Source of the DNA: Victivallales bacterium
Lineage (GTDB): Bacteria > Verrucomicrobiota > Lentisphaeria > Victivallales > UBA1829
NCBI GenBank assembly: GCA_016285345.1
Contig: JAEEQN010000008.1
Location: 1-64,000 of the forward strand
Length of the DNA: 64,000 bases
Direction: 5' to 3'
Position 1 is the first letter of the stretch. Every line of letters starts with the position of its first letter. Both the position numbers and the translations under genes were made by a program. Below the pieces are notes generated by a model. The model was not told the origin of the DNA. It saw only the letters and a list, made by a program, of their open reading frames with translations, and did no database searches. Shown here piece after piece: positions 53,597 to 62,488 of the stretch.

Positions 53597-55891
53597 TCAT
53601 TGAGGCGGAGCTTCCTCTTTCTCCGCGGATGTTTCCGGGTCCTCCGTCATCAGGTGGCCGTAGTGTTCCTGAACGTACTGATTGACCGGGCTGTAGGGAA
53701 ACGCGTCTTTCGAGATCCACTTCACGCTCGACGGGATGTCGATCTCGCGGATGTGGCAGCCCCGGAACGCCTCTTTCCCGATGCGCTCCAGGCCGTCCGG
53801 CAGGATGACTTTCCGCACGTTCCGGCAATCGCGGAAGGCGCCCGCCCCGATCTCCTTCACGCCCGCCGGGATCGTGATCACCGGTATGGAACAGATCTCG
53901 AACATCCTGTCGACGACACGTTCCATATTGTCCGGGAGCACGAGCTCCTTGGCGCGGCAGGCGCTGAACGCGCCTTCCTCGAAATGCGTTACCGTGTCCG
54001 GCACGACGATACGGTCGAAGGTACTGCCGGCGAACGCCCTGGACGCGATCGTACGGATATTCTCCGGCACCGTGAAAACACCCGCCGTGTCCCTCGGCGC
54101 CTCGAGCAGGCGTCCCGCGACGGTGTTGAGCAGCGTGCCGTCGTCCAGCCGCTTGAACCTGCTGTCCGGCGGGAAGACCATGTCCTTCCAGTGCATCCCG
54201 ATCCCGTCCAGATCCTCGATGTCCCCGTGAAAAACGAGTTTGTGTTCCTTCGGTCCGTAAGCATACCACCAGCCGAACGCGTTATTTCCGATGCGCTTCA
54301 CGCTCGCCGGAAGTTCGATATGGGACAGGCTCGTTGCGAAAAACACATTGTCCCCGATGGATTCGACGCCGTCCGGGAACTCCACGCTCCGCAGCAGATG
54401 GCATTCATAAAAGGCTTTCTGCCCGATCGTCTTCACGCCCGCCGGGATCCGGATCTCCCTCAGGGTCTTGCAGCCGGAAAACATGCCGTCCGAAATCGAA
54501 TTCATCCCGTCCGCAAGCTCGCACTTCGTCAGGGAGACGCAGTTCCTGAAAACACTCGGTTCAATCCGGGAAGGCGCACCGGCGATTTCCGCCTCGGTCA
54601 GACGTACGTCCTCCGCAAACGCGTTGGATCCGATAAAATTTACGCCCGCTGGGATCCGGATCTTCTCCAGGGACCGGCATTGCTCAAACGCGCTGGCGCC
54701 GATGGATTCCAGCGATTCGGGGAGCGTGATCCGGCTCAGGGAAACGCATCTCTCAAACGCGCCCGCTCCGATCCGCACGACGTCCGGGAGCTCGACATCC
54801 CTCAGAAAACTGCATCTGCCGAATCCCCAGACGGACGGAGACGGATTGCCGCTGCGGCCCTGCTTGTGCGTGCGGACGCGGAGCAGACTGAGGCATCCGT
54901 CGAACCCCTCCAGCGAAGCGTCCCGCGCCACTACGACCTCCTCCAGCCGTATGCAGTTTTTGAACGAGACCGACTGGATCCCGACCGGGATCGAGGCATA
55001 TTTCAGCGTGGAACTTCCGGGAAATTCGAATTTGGCGGCATAAGGATTCAAATCGTGTTCGAGAAGGAGTTTTCGAAGGGTTTCATCCACGGCGGGGACA
55101 CTCTCCGGGATCGGACCGAAGATATCAATGGATCTCAGGGCGGAACACCCCGCGAAAGCACTGCCGTCGCACCGGCGGAGCGTATGCGGCAGCGCGATCT
55201 CCTTCAGCGAGGTGCAGTCCTGAAACGCATGATAACCGAGTCCGGCAAGATTCGCGGGCATGCGGACGTCCGACAACGCCGTGCACCCGTGGAACGCGTG
55301 CTTTCCGATCACCAGCACATTGTCCGGGATCCTGATGCGTTTCAGGCTCGTGCACCCGGCAAAAGCCCCATCGCCGATGGAGACCAGCGTCGAAGGCAGC
55401 GTAACGCGTTTCAATTGCGTACATTTCCAGAACGCTTTCGCGCCGATGTGCGCGACGCCTTCCGGCACCTCGAATTCGACCGTGTCCTCCGGGACCACCC
55501 ATAGTGTCCTGCGGGGAGGATCGCCGGAATCAAGATACTCCGGAGAAGGATACGGCATGTGGTGCGGACCTGCCAGATAATCGTCCGGGAAGGGCCAAGC
55601 CGTCGTTTTCGGGCGCCGGTCATGGATGAGGTAGAACGGGAATGAGGAGAAAATCTCTTCGTACCTCAAATCCTGGTATCGTTCGAGGTCTTCCGGAAAA
55701 AGCCGGAAACTGAAGCGGGCGCGAACCGGAACGAACGGTACGCCGAGATTGCAGATGATGCGCCACGGCAGCAGGTAAAGTATCACGGAGCCGATGAACA
55801 TGGCCAGGAACAGGAAGGACATGCACGAAATGCGGCGCAATTTGGAGCGATGCAGAGGACACGGCTCGTCGGATGTGTGATCTTGATCCAT
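53597..55891 (-). CDS. BspA-type leucine-rich-repeat surface protein
   Basis: 764 residues from ATG 55891 (TAGGAG 5 nt upstream; an ATG at 55906 is possible). A short Cys-containing N-terminus, one transmembrane helix (about 23-43), then at least 15 LRR_5 units: IGDGAFAGCTSLKRIRIPDNV, IGKHAFHGCTALSDVRMPANL, IGASAFEQCRSLEKIRIPAGV and similar, characteristic of Treponema/Bacteroides BspA proteins that bind host matrix or other bacteria. Topology suggests a single-pass inner-membrane anchor with the repeats outside the cytoplasm. The gene converges with the FAD enzyme gene. Confidence 0.85.
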   Translation of the reverse strand: MDQDHTSDEPCPLHRSKLRRISCMSFLFLAMFIGSVILYLLPWRIICNLGVPFVPVRARFSFRLFPEDLERYQDLRYEEIFSSFPFYLIHDRRPKTTAWPFPDDYLAGPHHMPYPSPEYLDSGDPPRRTLWVVPEDTVEFEVPEGVAHIGAKAFWKCTQLKRVTLPSTLVSIGDGAFAGCTSLKRIRIPDNVLVIGKHAFHGCTALSDVRMPANLAGLGYHAFQDCTSLKEIALPHTLRRCDGSAFAGCSALRSIDIFGPIPESVPAVDETLRKLLLEHDLNPYAAKFEFPGSSTLKYASIPVGIQSVSFKNCIRLEEVVVARDASLEGFDGCLSLLRVRTHKQGRSGNPSPSVWGFGRCSFLRDVELPDVVRIGAGAFERCVSLSRITLPESLESIGASAFEQCRSLEKIRIPAGVNFIGSNAFAEDVRLTEAEIAGAPSRIEPSVFRNCVSLTKCELADGMNSISDGMFSGCKTLREIRIPAGVKTIGQKAFYECHLLRSVEFPDGVESIGDNVFFATSLSHIELPASVKRIGNNAFGWWYAYGPKEHKLVFHGDIEDLDGIGMHWKDMVFPPDSRFKRLDDGTLLNTVAGRLLEAPRDTAGVFTVPENIRTIASRAFAGSTFDRIVVPDTVTHFEEGAFSACRAKELVLPDNMERVVDRMFEICSIPVITIPAGVKEIGAGAFRDCRNVRKVILPDGLERIGKEAFRGCHIREIDIPSSVKWISKDAFPYSPVNQYVQEHYGHLMTEDPETSAEKEEAPPQ

Positions 55892-56367
55892 AAAATCTCC
55901 TACCATGTTCGAATGAAAGAGCTTTTCGATAGTATTTCATCAATATACACCCTATTATCGCTTTTTCAAGAAAAAAAGAAACAAGAGAAAACAAACAGAT
56001 CGCATTATTTTTTCACAGATAAGCTTTAATAGATATGATTGAAATAAAAATATGATTGAAATAAGATTTGATAATAAAAATGAAAAATGAAAAGAGAGGA
56101 TAAAGTTTTCCAGAATAAGAAGGATATATTAAATCTCTTTATGTTTATTTCGGAATTGAGATAAAGTAATAATATACTGAATATTTAAATAAGACAAGAA
56201 TAGATAAAGAACGAAATGACAAAAAGAATGAATAAACTGATTTTCAATGAATAGCGGAATTATCCGTTATTTTTGACTGTTATTTTGTCAAGTATTTGAT
56301 AATCAGTATAAAAGAAATGACGGAAAAATCGTTGAATTCGTCCGTCATATTGTCAGTTTATTGATTT
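55892..56367. other. AT-rich intergenic region without genes
   Basis: About 475 bp, strongly AT-rich. It contains two tandem copies of ATATGATTGAAATAA near 56034-56066 and a hairpin TGACGGA..TCCGTCA at 56319-56347, which resembles 10717-10746. No convincing cluster of DnaA boxes, no tRNA or gene. It lies between the divergently placed LRR gene and the 3' end of the dnaN-recF-thiI block. Confidence 0.6.
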
Positions 56368-57624
56368 TCAGCCTTTTGTATCATGTGACGGAATATCGGT
56401 CAAACCGTCATCCGTCACGAGCTTGATCTCGTCAAAAGCCTTCTGGACCGCTTCGTTCATATTGGGGATTTTCGACTCCTCGAACTCGACAAAATGGAGC
56501 TTGGCATGAATGACAGGCGAGGGCGGCGCAAAGACGGTACAGCTGTCCGCCATCGGTTCGATGGAAATATCAAACGTGCCGATGTCTTCCGCACGGGCGA
56601 TTGTCTCAAGTTTGTCCATGCCGCAGAGCGGACGCACGATCAGGTCCGGCACAGCCCGGTCAATCACGGACATGTTCACGACCGTCTGACTGGCGACTTG
56701 GCCTATCGCTTCGCCGGTCACGATCCCATATAGATTGTGTTTTCTGCAGAGTTTCGAAGCAATGCGCATCATCATGCGGCGGTACAGAACCGTGCGGAAT
56801 TTCGGATCGCAGTTGTCGCGGATCAACTTCTGAACTTCGGAAAGATTGCAGGCATACAGCACGCCGTGCGGCTGGAACCTGTTGATGATCTTCGCGATGC
56901 GCCAGACTTTCGTGACGGATTCGATTGGCGTATACGGATAACTGTGGAACGTAAGAAAGTCCATGCGGCAGCCGCGTTTCATCGCCATCGCGCACGCCAC
57001 TGGAGAGTCAATCCCGCCGGAAAGCATGCCCAGCAGCGGAGAATTGGAACCGACCGGAAGACCGCCGCGCGCCTTGACCGTTTCCAGGAAGATCGTGGAA
57101 TTCTTTTCCCGAATTTCGACGCCGATGGAAATATCCGGGTTCATTAAATCAACCTGAATCTTATCCTCCCCGAACATTTCTTCTATCATGGTCGCGGTTT
57201 CGATTTCTATCTCTTTGGAGCGCAACGGAAAACTTTTGTCGGAACGCCGTGCGCGCGTCCGGAATTTCACGGGACGTCCAAGAAGTTCAATCTTTTGTTC
57301 GAACAACGGTTTCACAGCATTTTTGATATGATCTAATACAGCCTCAATCGTGCGTTCCCCCTCAATGCAGAAAGAAAAGGAATCCAGACCGAAACAGTCT
57401 TTCAGACGTTCTTTCAGATACTCCTGTTCCTCATCCGTAAAAACATAAAATTCATTCTTATGGATAAAAATACGGCCGCGCATTTTCACATAATTCAGAC
57501 CGGGAACACGATCTTTCGTCATGCGTTTCATATTGCGGATCAGCGTGTTTTCAAACATGCTCCGGTTGTTTCCCTTTGTCGCGATCTCATTGTAGCGGCA
57601 GATGATGGAATTGTAGGATGCCAT
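56368..57624 (-). CDS. thiI: tRNA 4-thiouridine synthetase ThiI
   Basis: 418 residues. The N-terminal ferredoxin-like and THUMP domains (about 60-175) bind tRNA; the PP-loop LSGGIDSPVA (201-210) adenylates U8. The protein ends soon after the PP-loop domain, without the C-terminal rhodanese of E. coli ThiI, as in many Gram-positive and PVC forms, where an IscS-type protein donates sulfur. It is 19 bp after recF. Confidence 0.93.
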   Translation of the reverse strand: MASYNSIICRYNEIATKGNNRSMFENTLIRNMKRMTKDRVPGLNYVKMRGRIFIHKNEFYVFTDEEQEYLKERLKDCFGLDSFSFCIEGERTIEAVLDHIKNAVKPLFEQKIELLGRPVKFRTRARRSDKSFPLRSKEIEIETATMIEEMFGEDKIQVDLMNPDISIGVEIREKNSTIFLETVKARGGLPVGSNSPLLGMLSGGIDSPVACAMAMKRGCRMDFLTFHSYPYTPIESVTKVWRIAKIINRFQPHGVLYACNLSEVQKLIRDNCDPKFRTVLYRRMMMRIASKLCRKHNLYGIVTGEAIGQVASQTVVNMSVIDRAVPDLIVRPLCGMDKLETIARAEDIGTFDISIEPMADSCTVFAPPSPVIHAKLHFVEFEESKIPNMNEAVQKAFDEIKLVTDDGLTDIPSHDTKG

Positions 57625-57643
57625 AGTATTTCTCCTGTCTTGC

Positions 57644-58714
57644 TTAAACAGCGCGTCCGGCTGTAATATGAACGATTTGTGAATGTTGCGTCAAAGTATT
57701 GTCTGGGATTTCCGTAAAGGAACAGAATATCTGTTTTGCCTCCGATATTTTATGATAGAATGCTTCCTGCGTCTTTTTATCGAGATCGCCGGTCGCATCA
57801 TCCACGATTACAACGGTATTATCCTTTGATTTCGAATGATTTTTAACAATATCGAATTCCGCTTCCTTCAGCGCAAACGATGTCGCGCGGCACTGTCCGC
57901 GGGACCCGTAAAGTTTCAATGATTTTCCGTCCGTGATAAAATCGAAATCGTCAAGATGCGGTCCGGTTGTCGTATATCCGTTCAATCTGTCTTTTTCAAG
58001 ATTCCGTTCCAGTTTTTCTTCGAAGATTTTCGGATCGGATAGCTCGTGAATCGTCCTTAATTTTAGTTGTAAATCGGAAAGTTCAGGTTTCAATTCCGCC
58101 ATGATATTCCGCATAAAATCCGATAAGACTCTGAGATGGATTTCACGCGCCTGAACTATTTCCGCGCCGTATTTTGCGAGTGCCGGATGATAGGACCGAA
58201 TCACATCATTGCTCGCGTCCTTCGTCCGCAGCAGACAATTTCTGTTTTTGATACCATTATAGTATGCCTGCAATGCCGTAAAATAACCATGATCCAGCAT
58301 GGATATGAACATATCCAGAAACTTTCGTCTGACCTGGGATCGTCCTGTAATAATCTCAGGATCGTCCGGCAGAAATGTGACCGTATTGAACGATCCGGCG
58401 AATTCGCTGGCACGCATGACATGCTTTCCATCTACGACCAGTTTCCGTGTCTCGCCAAGCTCAACCGCGAGCTGACGCGACCAGTCGCGGAACGAAACGG
58501 AGGCTCCGACGATCGCGGAAGGCGCATGAAGCCTGATCATTTCCGAAGTGCGCGAAGTACGGAATGACCTCAAATTCGCGAGATAAAACAACGCTTCAAG
58601 CAAACTGGTTTTACCCTGCCCGTTCGAACCGCAGAGAAACACGGTCGGCGCCTCAAAACGCAGGGACACCGATTCAAACAACCGGAAATTCTTTAGAACC
58701 AGTGAATTTACCAT
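57644..58714 (-). CDS. recF: DNA replication and repair protein RecF
   Basis: 356 residues. SMC-like ATPase that helps load RecA at gaps. Walker A CGSNGQGKTS (28-37), the signature region and Walker B near VIVDDATGDLDKKTQ are visible. AGGGA precedes ATG. It follows dnaN after 145 bp, a classic near-origin order (dnaN-recF). Confidence 0.95.
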   Translation of the reverse strand: MVNSLVLKNFRLFESVSLRFEAPTVFLCGSNGQGKTSLLEALFYLANLRSFRTSRTSEMIRLHAPSAIVGASVSFRDWSRQLAVELGETRKLVVDGKHVMRASEFAGSFNTVTFLPDDPEIITGRSQVRRKFLDMFISMLDHGYFTALQAYYNGIKNRNCLLRTKDASNDVIRSYHPALAKYGAEIVQAREIHLRVLSDFMRNIMAELKPELSDLQLKLRTIHELSDPKIFEEKLERNLEKDRLNGYTTTGPHLDDFDFITDGKSLKLYGSRGQCRATSFALKEAEFDIVKNHSKSKDNTVVIVDDATGDLDKKTQEAFYHKISEAKQIFCSFTEIPDNTLTQHSQIVHITAGRAV

Positions 58715-58754
58715 ATTATCCCTGCGAAAAGATTACTGAACATGGAGTGATTGA

Positions 58755-58803
58755 ATACGGAAGTCCCGCCGCATGCTTTTTTTAAGCTTACGGCAGGACT
58801 TCA
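58755..58803 (-). promoter_or_regulatory. large hairpin between dnaN and recF
   Basis: GAAGTCC-x-GCCG and CGGC-x-GGACTTC form a long interrupted stem around a GCATGCTTTTTTTAAGC loop. On the minus strand the stem is not followed by a T-run, so it is more likely an attenuator or RNA-processing site than a simple terminator. Confidence 0.45.
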
Positions 58804-58859
58804 GCACATAGTTTCAGCACAATCTGAATTATGCCGATATGCCGCGTGACATGCTGTTC

Positions 58860-59957
58860 TTATTTGTTCCTCATCGGCATGATGACGTACAGGAAGCCGT
58901 CGCCGCTTTCGATCGCGATCGGGCTCATGACGTCGTTCACCTTGATGAACACGTTGTCGACCTGGATATGCTTGAAGGGATCCAGGAAGAAGTTCGAATT
59001 GAACGAAGCGGACATCTCCTCGCCGTCGTACTGGATGGGCACGCTTTCGCGGCCTTCGCCGATGTTGCTGTTCGTTTCGAAGAGCATGCTGTCCGATTTG
59101 AACGTAAGGGACACTTTCGGCGAACCGCTTTCCGCGAGGGTCACACAGATGAGTTCGAGCGCGTAGATCACGCTTTCGCAGGAAACAGTGACAGTCTGCT
59201 TGAAGGAAGCCGGAATAACCTGACGGTAGTTCGGATAGTTGCCTTCGATGAGCTTGGACGTGATCACGGAGGCTCCGACTTCGAACACGACCTGGTTTTC
59301 GGCGATATTGATCGCGACTTCGCCTTCCTTTTCGAGGAGGCGTTTGAGTTCGTTCGCGGCCTTCTGGGTGATGATGATGTCGCCTTCGGAACCTTCGGGA
59401 AGCTCTTCGAAGACTTTTTCGCAGAGGGCGAGACGCTTGCCGTCGGTGGCGACAGCCGTGAACTTGCCGTCGCGGACGGAGAACAGGATACCCTGCAAGA
59501 CTTTGCGGGAATCTTCAAGGCTGGCTGCGTATGCGATGCGTTCGATGATGACCGCCATGTCGGCCTGCTTCATGGAGAAGGAACGGACGAAGTTGACCTC
59601 GTCCTTCTTCGGATAATCGGCCGGATTGAGCCCGAGGAGCATGATGGACGCGGTACCGCACTTGATCGTGGAATGGAAATTGTCGCCGCTTTCGATCTCG
59701 ATGAACTCGCCGCGGAATTTGGATACGAGGGTGAGCATTTTCTTGGCGGGCAGCGTGGTAACGCCGGCTTCGATGACTTCGGCGTCAACGACCGTTTCCA
59801 TACGGATTTCAAGGTCCGTACCGGTGAGCTTGAGTTTGCCTTCGGCCGCCTCAAACAGAATATTGGAAAGCACAGGCAGGGTATTGCGCGTATTGACGAT
59901 ATTGCCGACCTTCTGCAGCGCTTTAAGCAGGGTTTCTCTGGAAATTTTGATTTTCAT
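58860..59957 (-). CDS. dnaN: DNA polymerase III beta subunit (sliding clamp)
   Basis: 365 residues, normal length. MKIKISRETLLKALQKVGNIVNTRNTLPVLSNILFEA at the start and FYLDPFKHI..FLYVIMPMRNK-type end match the DnaN three-domain ring protein that tethers the replicase to DNA. GGAGG lies 10 nt before the ATG. dnaA is not next to it; the upstream side is the divergent gmhA-like gene. Confidence 0.97.
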   Translation of the reverse strand: MKIKISRETLLKALQKVGNIVNTRNTLPVLSNILFEAAEGKLKLTGTDLEIRMETVVDAEVIEAGVTTLPAKKMLTLVSKFRGEFIEIESGDNFHSTIKCGTASIMLLGLNPADYPKKDEVNFVRSFSMKQADMAVIIERIAYAASLEDSRKVLQGILFSVRDGKFTAVATDGKRLALCEKVFEELPEGSEGDIIITQKAANELKRLLEKEGEVAINIAENQVVFEVGASVITSKLIEGNYPNYRQVIPASFKQTVTVSCESVIYALELICVTLAESGSPKVSLTFKSDSMLFETNSNIGEGRESVPIQYDGEEMSASFNSNFFLDPFKHIQVDNVFIKVNDVMSPIAIESGDGFLYVIMPMRNK

Positions 59958-60142
59958 GGTGGGTTTGCCTCCGATCTTCCGGCGGATTCATTTATGCCGC
60001 CCGGAAAAAGTTATTGAGATTTGTTTCTGATATGATTTTAACCTGAACTGAGCAAATGTAATAGGAATAGGGACTGTCAATATGTCAACAACCGACCGTT
60101 CCCGCTTCAGACACTTTTTTCGGAAGATGTTCATAAAATGGT

Positions 60143-60171
60143 TTGACTTTGTACGGAAACGGTGTTCTATT
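60143..60171 (+). promoter_or_regulatory. promoter of the gmhA-uppS-cdsA operon
   Basis: TTGACT (60143-60148), 17-nt spacer, TCTATT (60166-60171), 44 nt before ATG 60216. Confidence 0.6.
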
Positions 60172-60215
60172 AACACTGTGGATTTTTATTTAACCCCTGT
60201 TGGCAGGTGACGAAC

Positions 60216-60872
60216 ATGGATATGAACAACAATGTCAAGAAGCACATGGATACTCTTCTGACCCGGTATCCCGATCTCCGGGACTCGGCGGAAAAAATCC
60301 ATACATTATATTTTAACCTGGAAAACGTTTTTTTCAAGGACAAAACGTTATTTATCTGCGGAAATGGCGGAAGTTGTTCTGACGCAGAACATTTTATTGC
60401 CGAGCTTGGAAAAGGATTCCTGAGCCGCCGGCATATCCCGTCCGATCTCGCCGAAGCTCTGGAAGCCGCCTATCCCGGTGAAAATTATCCGGTAAGACTG
60501 CAAAGAGGCTTCCGGGCGATTTCCTTGAACGGTCATCCGGCGCTTGCGTCTGCGTATACCAATGACGTCGATCCGCTCATGACTTATGCCCAGCAGCTGT
60601 ATATCTTCGGTAAAAAAGGCGATGCCGTGCTTGGGATTACGACCTCAGGCAACGCAAAAAATATCCTCAATCTCTTCAAAGTTGCCCGTGTGCTTGGGAT
60701 ATCAACTTATCTTCTGACCGGAAACAATGAAGAAGGAGTATGCAGAAAATATGCCGACTTCATCCTGGATGTTCCGGCGCGGGAAGCCTATCGTGTGCAG
60801 GAATACCATTTGCCCATCTATCATGCTTTGGCCATGATGCTGGAGGAAAGGTTCTATGGCGCAGGCGAATGA
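60216..60872 (+). CDS. SIS-domain sugar isomerase, GmhA-like
   Basis: 218 residues. LFICGNGGSCSDAEHFIAELG (45-65) and LGITTSGNAKNILN are SIS motifs; the layout resembles GmhA (sedoheptulose 7-phosphate isomerase for ADP-heptose) and the related replication regulator DiaA. The E-H-F and Q-E-Y-H-L residues at the active-site positions favour GmhA. ATG 60216 with AGGTGA 6 nt upstream is preferred over GTG 60207. It overlaps uppS by 17 bp. Confidence 0.8.
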   Translation: MDMNNNVKKHMDTLLTRYPDLRDSAEKIHTLYFNLENVFFKDKTLFICGNGGSCSDAEHFIAELGKGFLSRRHIPSDLAEALEAAYPGENYPVRLQRGFRAISLNGHPALASAYTNDVDPLMTYAQQLYIFGKKGDAVLGITTSGNAKNILNLFKVARVLGISTYLLTGNNEEGVCRKYADFILDVPAREAYRVQEYHLPIYHALAMMLEERFYGAGE

Positions 60873-61566
60873 ACTCAGGCATGTGGCCGTTATTCTTGAC
60901 GGTAACGGACGCTGGGCGGCACAACACGGAGTCGAACGCAAGGAAGGCCATCTGGCGGGTGCGAACCGCGTCGTGGATTTCATGAATTATATTTCGCGTT
61001 ACGAGTCCATTCGCTATGTTACGCTTTACGCGTTCAGCACGGAGAACTGGAAACGCTCGAAAGAAGAAGTCGATGCACTGATGAATATTCTGGCGCAGTT
61101 TCTGGACGACAATCTCGAAGTCCTGCTGAAAGAAAAGGTTCGTCTGCTCACGACCGGCGATATTTCCGCCTTGCCGGAACCCTGCCGTGTTCGCCTCGAC
61201 AAAGTGAAAAGCGAGACTGCGAAAGATTTTACTCGTACGTTCATCCTTGCTCTTAATTATGGCTCGCGCATGGAGATCACGGATGCCGTGAAATCCATTG
61301 CAAATGAGGTGAAGAATGGGACGCTTTCACCTGAAGATATCACGGAAAAGACGGTAGCCGACCATTTGTATCTTCCTGAAGTGCCGGACCCCGACCTTCT
61401 GATCCGCACCAGCGGCGAGGAGCGCGTGAGCAATTTTCTGCTGTGGCAGATTTCCTACAGCGAGTTTTATTTTACGAAGACCTTATGGCCGGATTTCGAT
61501 ATTAACGAGTTCGACAAGGCGGTTCAGGCATATCATGGCCGGAAACGCAGATTCGGAGGCAGATGA
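60856..61566 (+). CDS. uppS: isoprenyl transferase (undecaprenyl diphosphate synthase)
   Basis: 236 residues. Makes the C55 lipid carrier for peptidoglycan and O-glycans. ILDGNGRWA (13-21; catalytic Asp15), LYAFSTENWKR and the C-terminal LIRTSGEERVSNFLLWQISYSEFYFT are the family signatures. The start lies inside the gmhA-like gene, so translation is coupled. cdsA follows 3 nt later. Confidence 0.96.
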   Translation: MAQANELRHVAVILDGNGRWAAQHGVERKEGHLAGANRVVDFMNYISRYESIRYVTLYAFSTENWKRSKEEVDALMNILAQFLDDNLEVLLKEKVRLLTTGDISALPEPCRVRLDKVKSETAKDFTRTFILALNYGSRMEITDAVKSIANEVKNGTLSPEDITEKTVADHLYLPEVPDPDLLIRTSGEERVSNFLLWQISYSEFYFTKTLWPDFDINEFDKAVQAYHGRKRRFGGR

Positions 61567-61569
61567 CTC

Positions 61570-62460
61570 ATGTCCACCCTTGCAAAACGTACGTTCAGTT
61601 CTGTCATTCTTCTGTCGCTTTTGGCGGGAGCGGTCTTTTTTGACTTCGACATAAGAAAATGGTTCTTCACGGTCCTTTGTGCCTTCCTTGGGTTTGGCGC
61701 AGCGTGGGAATGTTTTGGGATGCTCAACGGTCCGAAGCAGTTCAAAGGGATGAAATGGTTCATTTCCCTGGCGCTTGTCGCGGTCGTGATTTTCCCGATC
61801 ATCCAAAAACGCTGGCTGCCGTTCTGGCCGGGCATTTCGTTCGACCTCGCATTGTTTGCATTCATTTTCTGGCTGATCGTTCTTTCCACGAACAAGAATC
61901 AGGAAGCGCTGCGGGCCGCGATCAACGGTTTCGCGATTTTCTTCCTGTTCTCCATGGCGCTCAAGCTCATTTCCGGCATTTACTACACTTATAATTTCCA
62001 TGGAAACATCCCGGCGACGTTCCTGCTTTTCATCCTTGGTACGAAAAGCGGCGACATCGGCGCATACCTCACCGGATCTCTATGCAACACGATTTCGCAT
62101 GGAAAAAATCACAAGCTTGTGCCGTCCATCAGTCCCGCGAAATCCTGGGAAGGTCTCATTGGCGGACTTGTTTTTTCTGTTGCGGTTACGCTCGCGATCT
62201 ATACGATTTGCTCCAACCAGCGCAACGGCTACGAATGGTGGGACGGCTACGGCTACTTTAAAATGACGGTCATCGGCATTCTGCTGTTCTTCGGCGGCAT
62301 GGTGGGCGACTTGGCGGAATCCAGCCTGAAACGCACCTGCAATGTGAAGGATTCCGGTCATTTTCTGCCGGGGATCGGCGGACTTTTCGACCTTGTCGAC
62401 AGCCTGATTGTCAATTCTTTCGTTTTCTATTTCATCCTGTTCTTTCTGAACGCCCGATGA
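61570..62460 (+). CDS. cdsA: phosphatidate cytidylyltransferase
   Basis: 296 residues, about eight transmembrane helices. Forms CDP-diacylglycerol for phospholipid synthesis in the inner membrane. SPAKSWEGLIGG and the signature SLKRTCNVKDSGHFLPGIGGLFDLVDS are present. In the usual signature PGHGGxxDRxD the His and Arg are replaced by Ile and Leu here (PGIGGLFDLVD), a variation I associate with PVC bacteria; the catalytic Asp residues remain. Overlapping context with uppS. Confidence 0.93.
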   Translation: MSTLAKRTFSSVILLSLLAGAVFFDFDIRKWFFTVLCAFLGFGAAWECFGMLNGPKQFKGMKWFISLALVAVVIFPIIQKRWLPFWPGISFDLALFAFIFWLIVLSTNKNQEALRAAINGFAIFFLFSMALKLISGIYYTYNFHGNIPATFLLFILGTKSGDIGAYLTGSLCNTISHGKNHKLVPSISPAKSWEGLIGGLVFSVAVTLAIYTICSNQRNGYEWWDGYGYFKMTVIGILLFFGGMVGDLAESSLKRTCNVKDSGHFLPGIGGLFDLVDSLIVNSFVFYFILFFLNAR

Positions 62461-62488
62461 TCATCCGCCATACAGGAGGACGTTTCCC

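Noticed and set aside
53600..55504. A 634-codon frame antisense to the LRR protein
   Set aside because: Mirrors the LRR repeats; regular periodic composition derives from the opposite strand.
55892..56367. Chromosomal origin of replication
   Set aside because: AT-rich but lacking a cluster of DnaA boxes; dnaA not adjacent.
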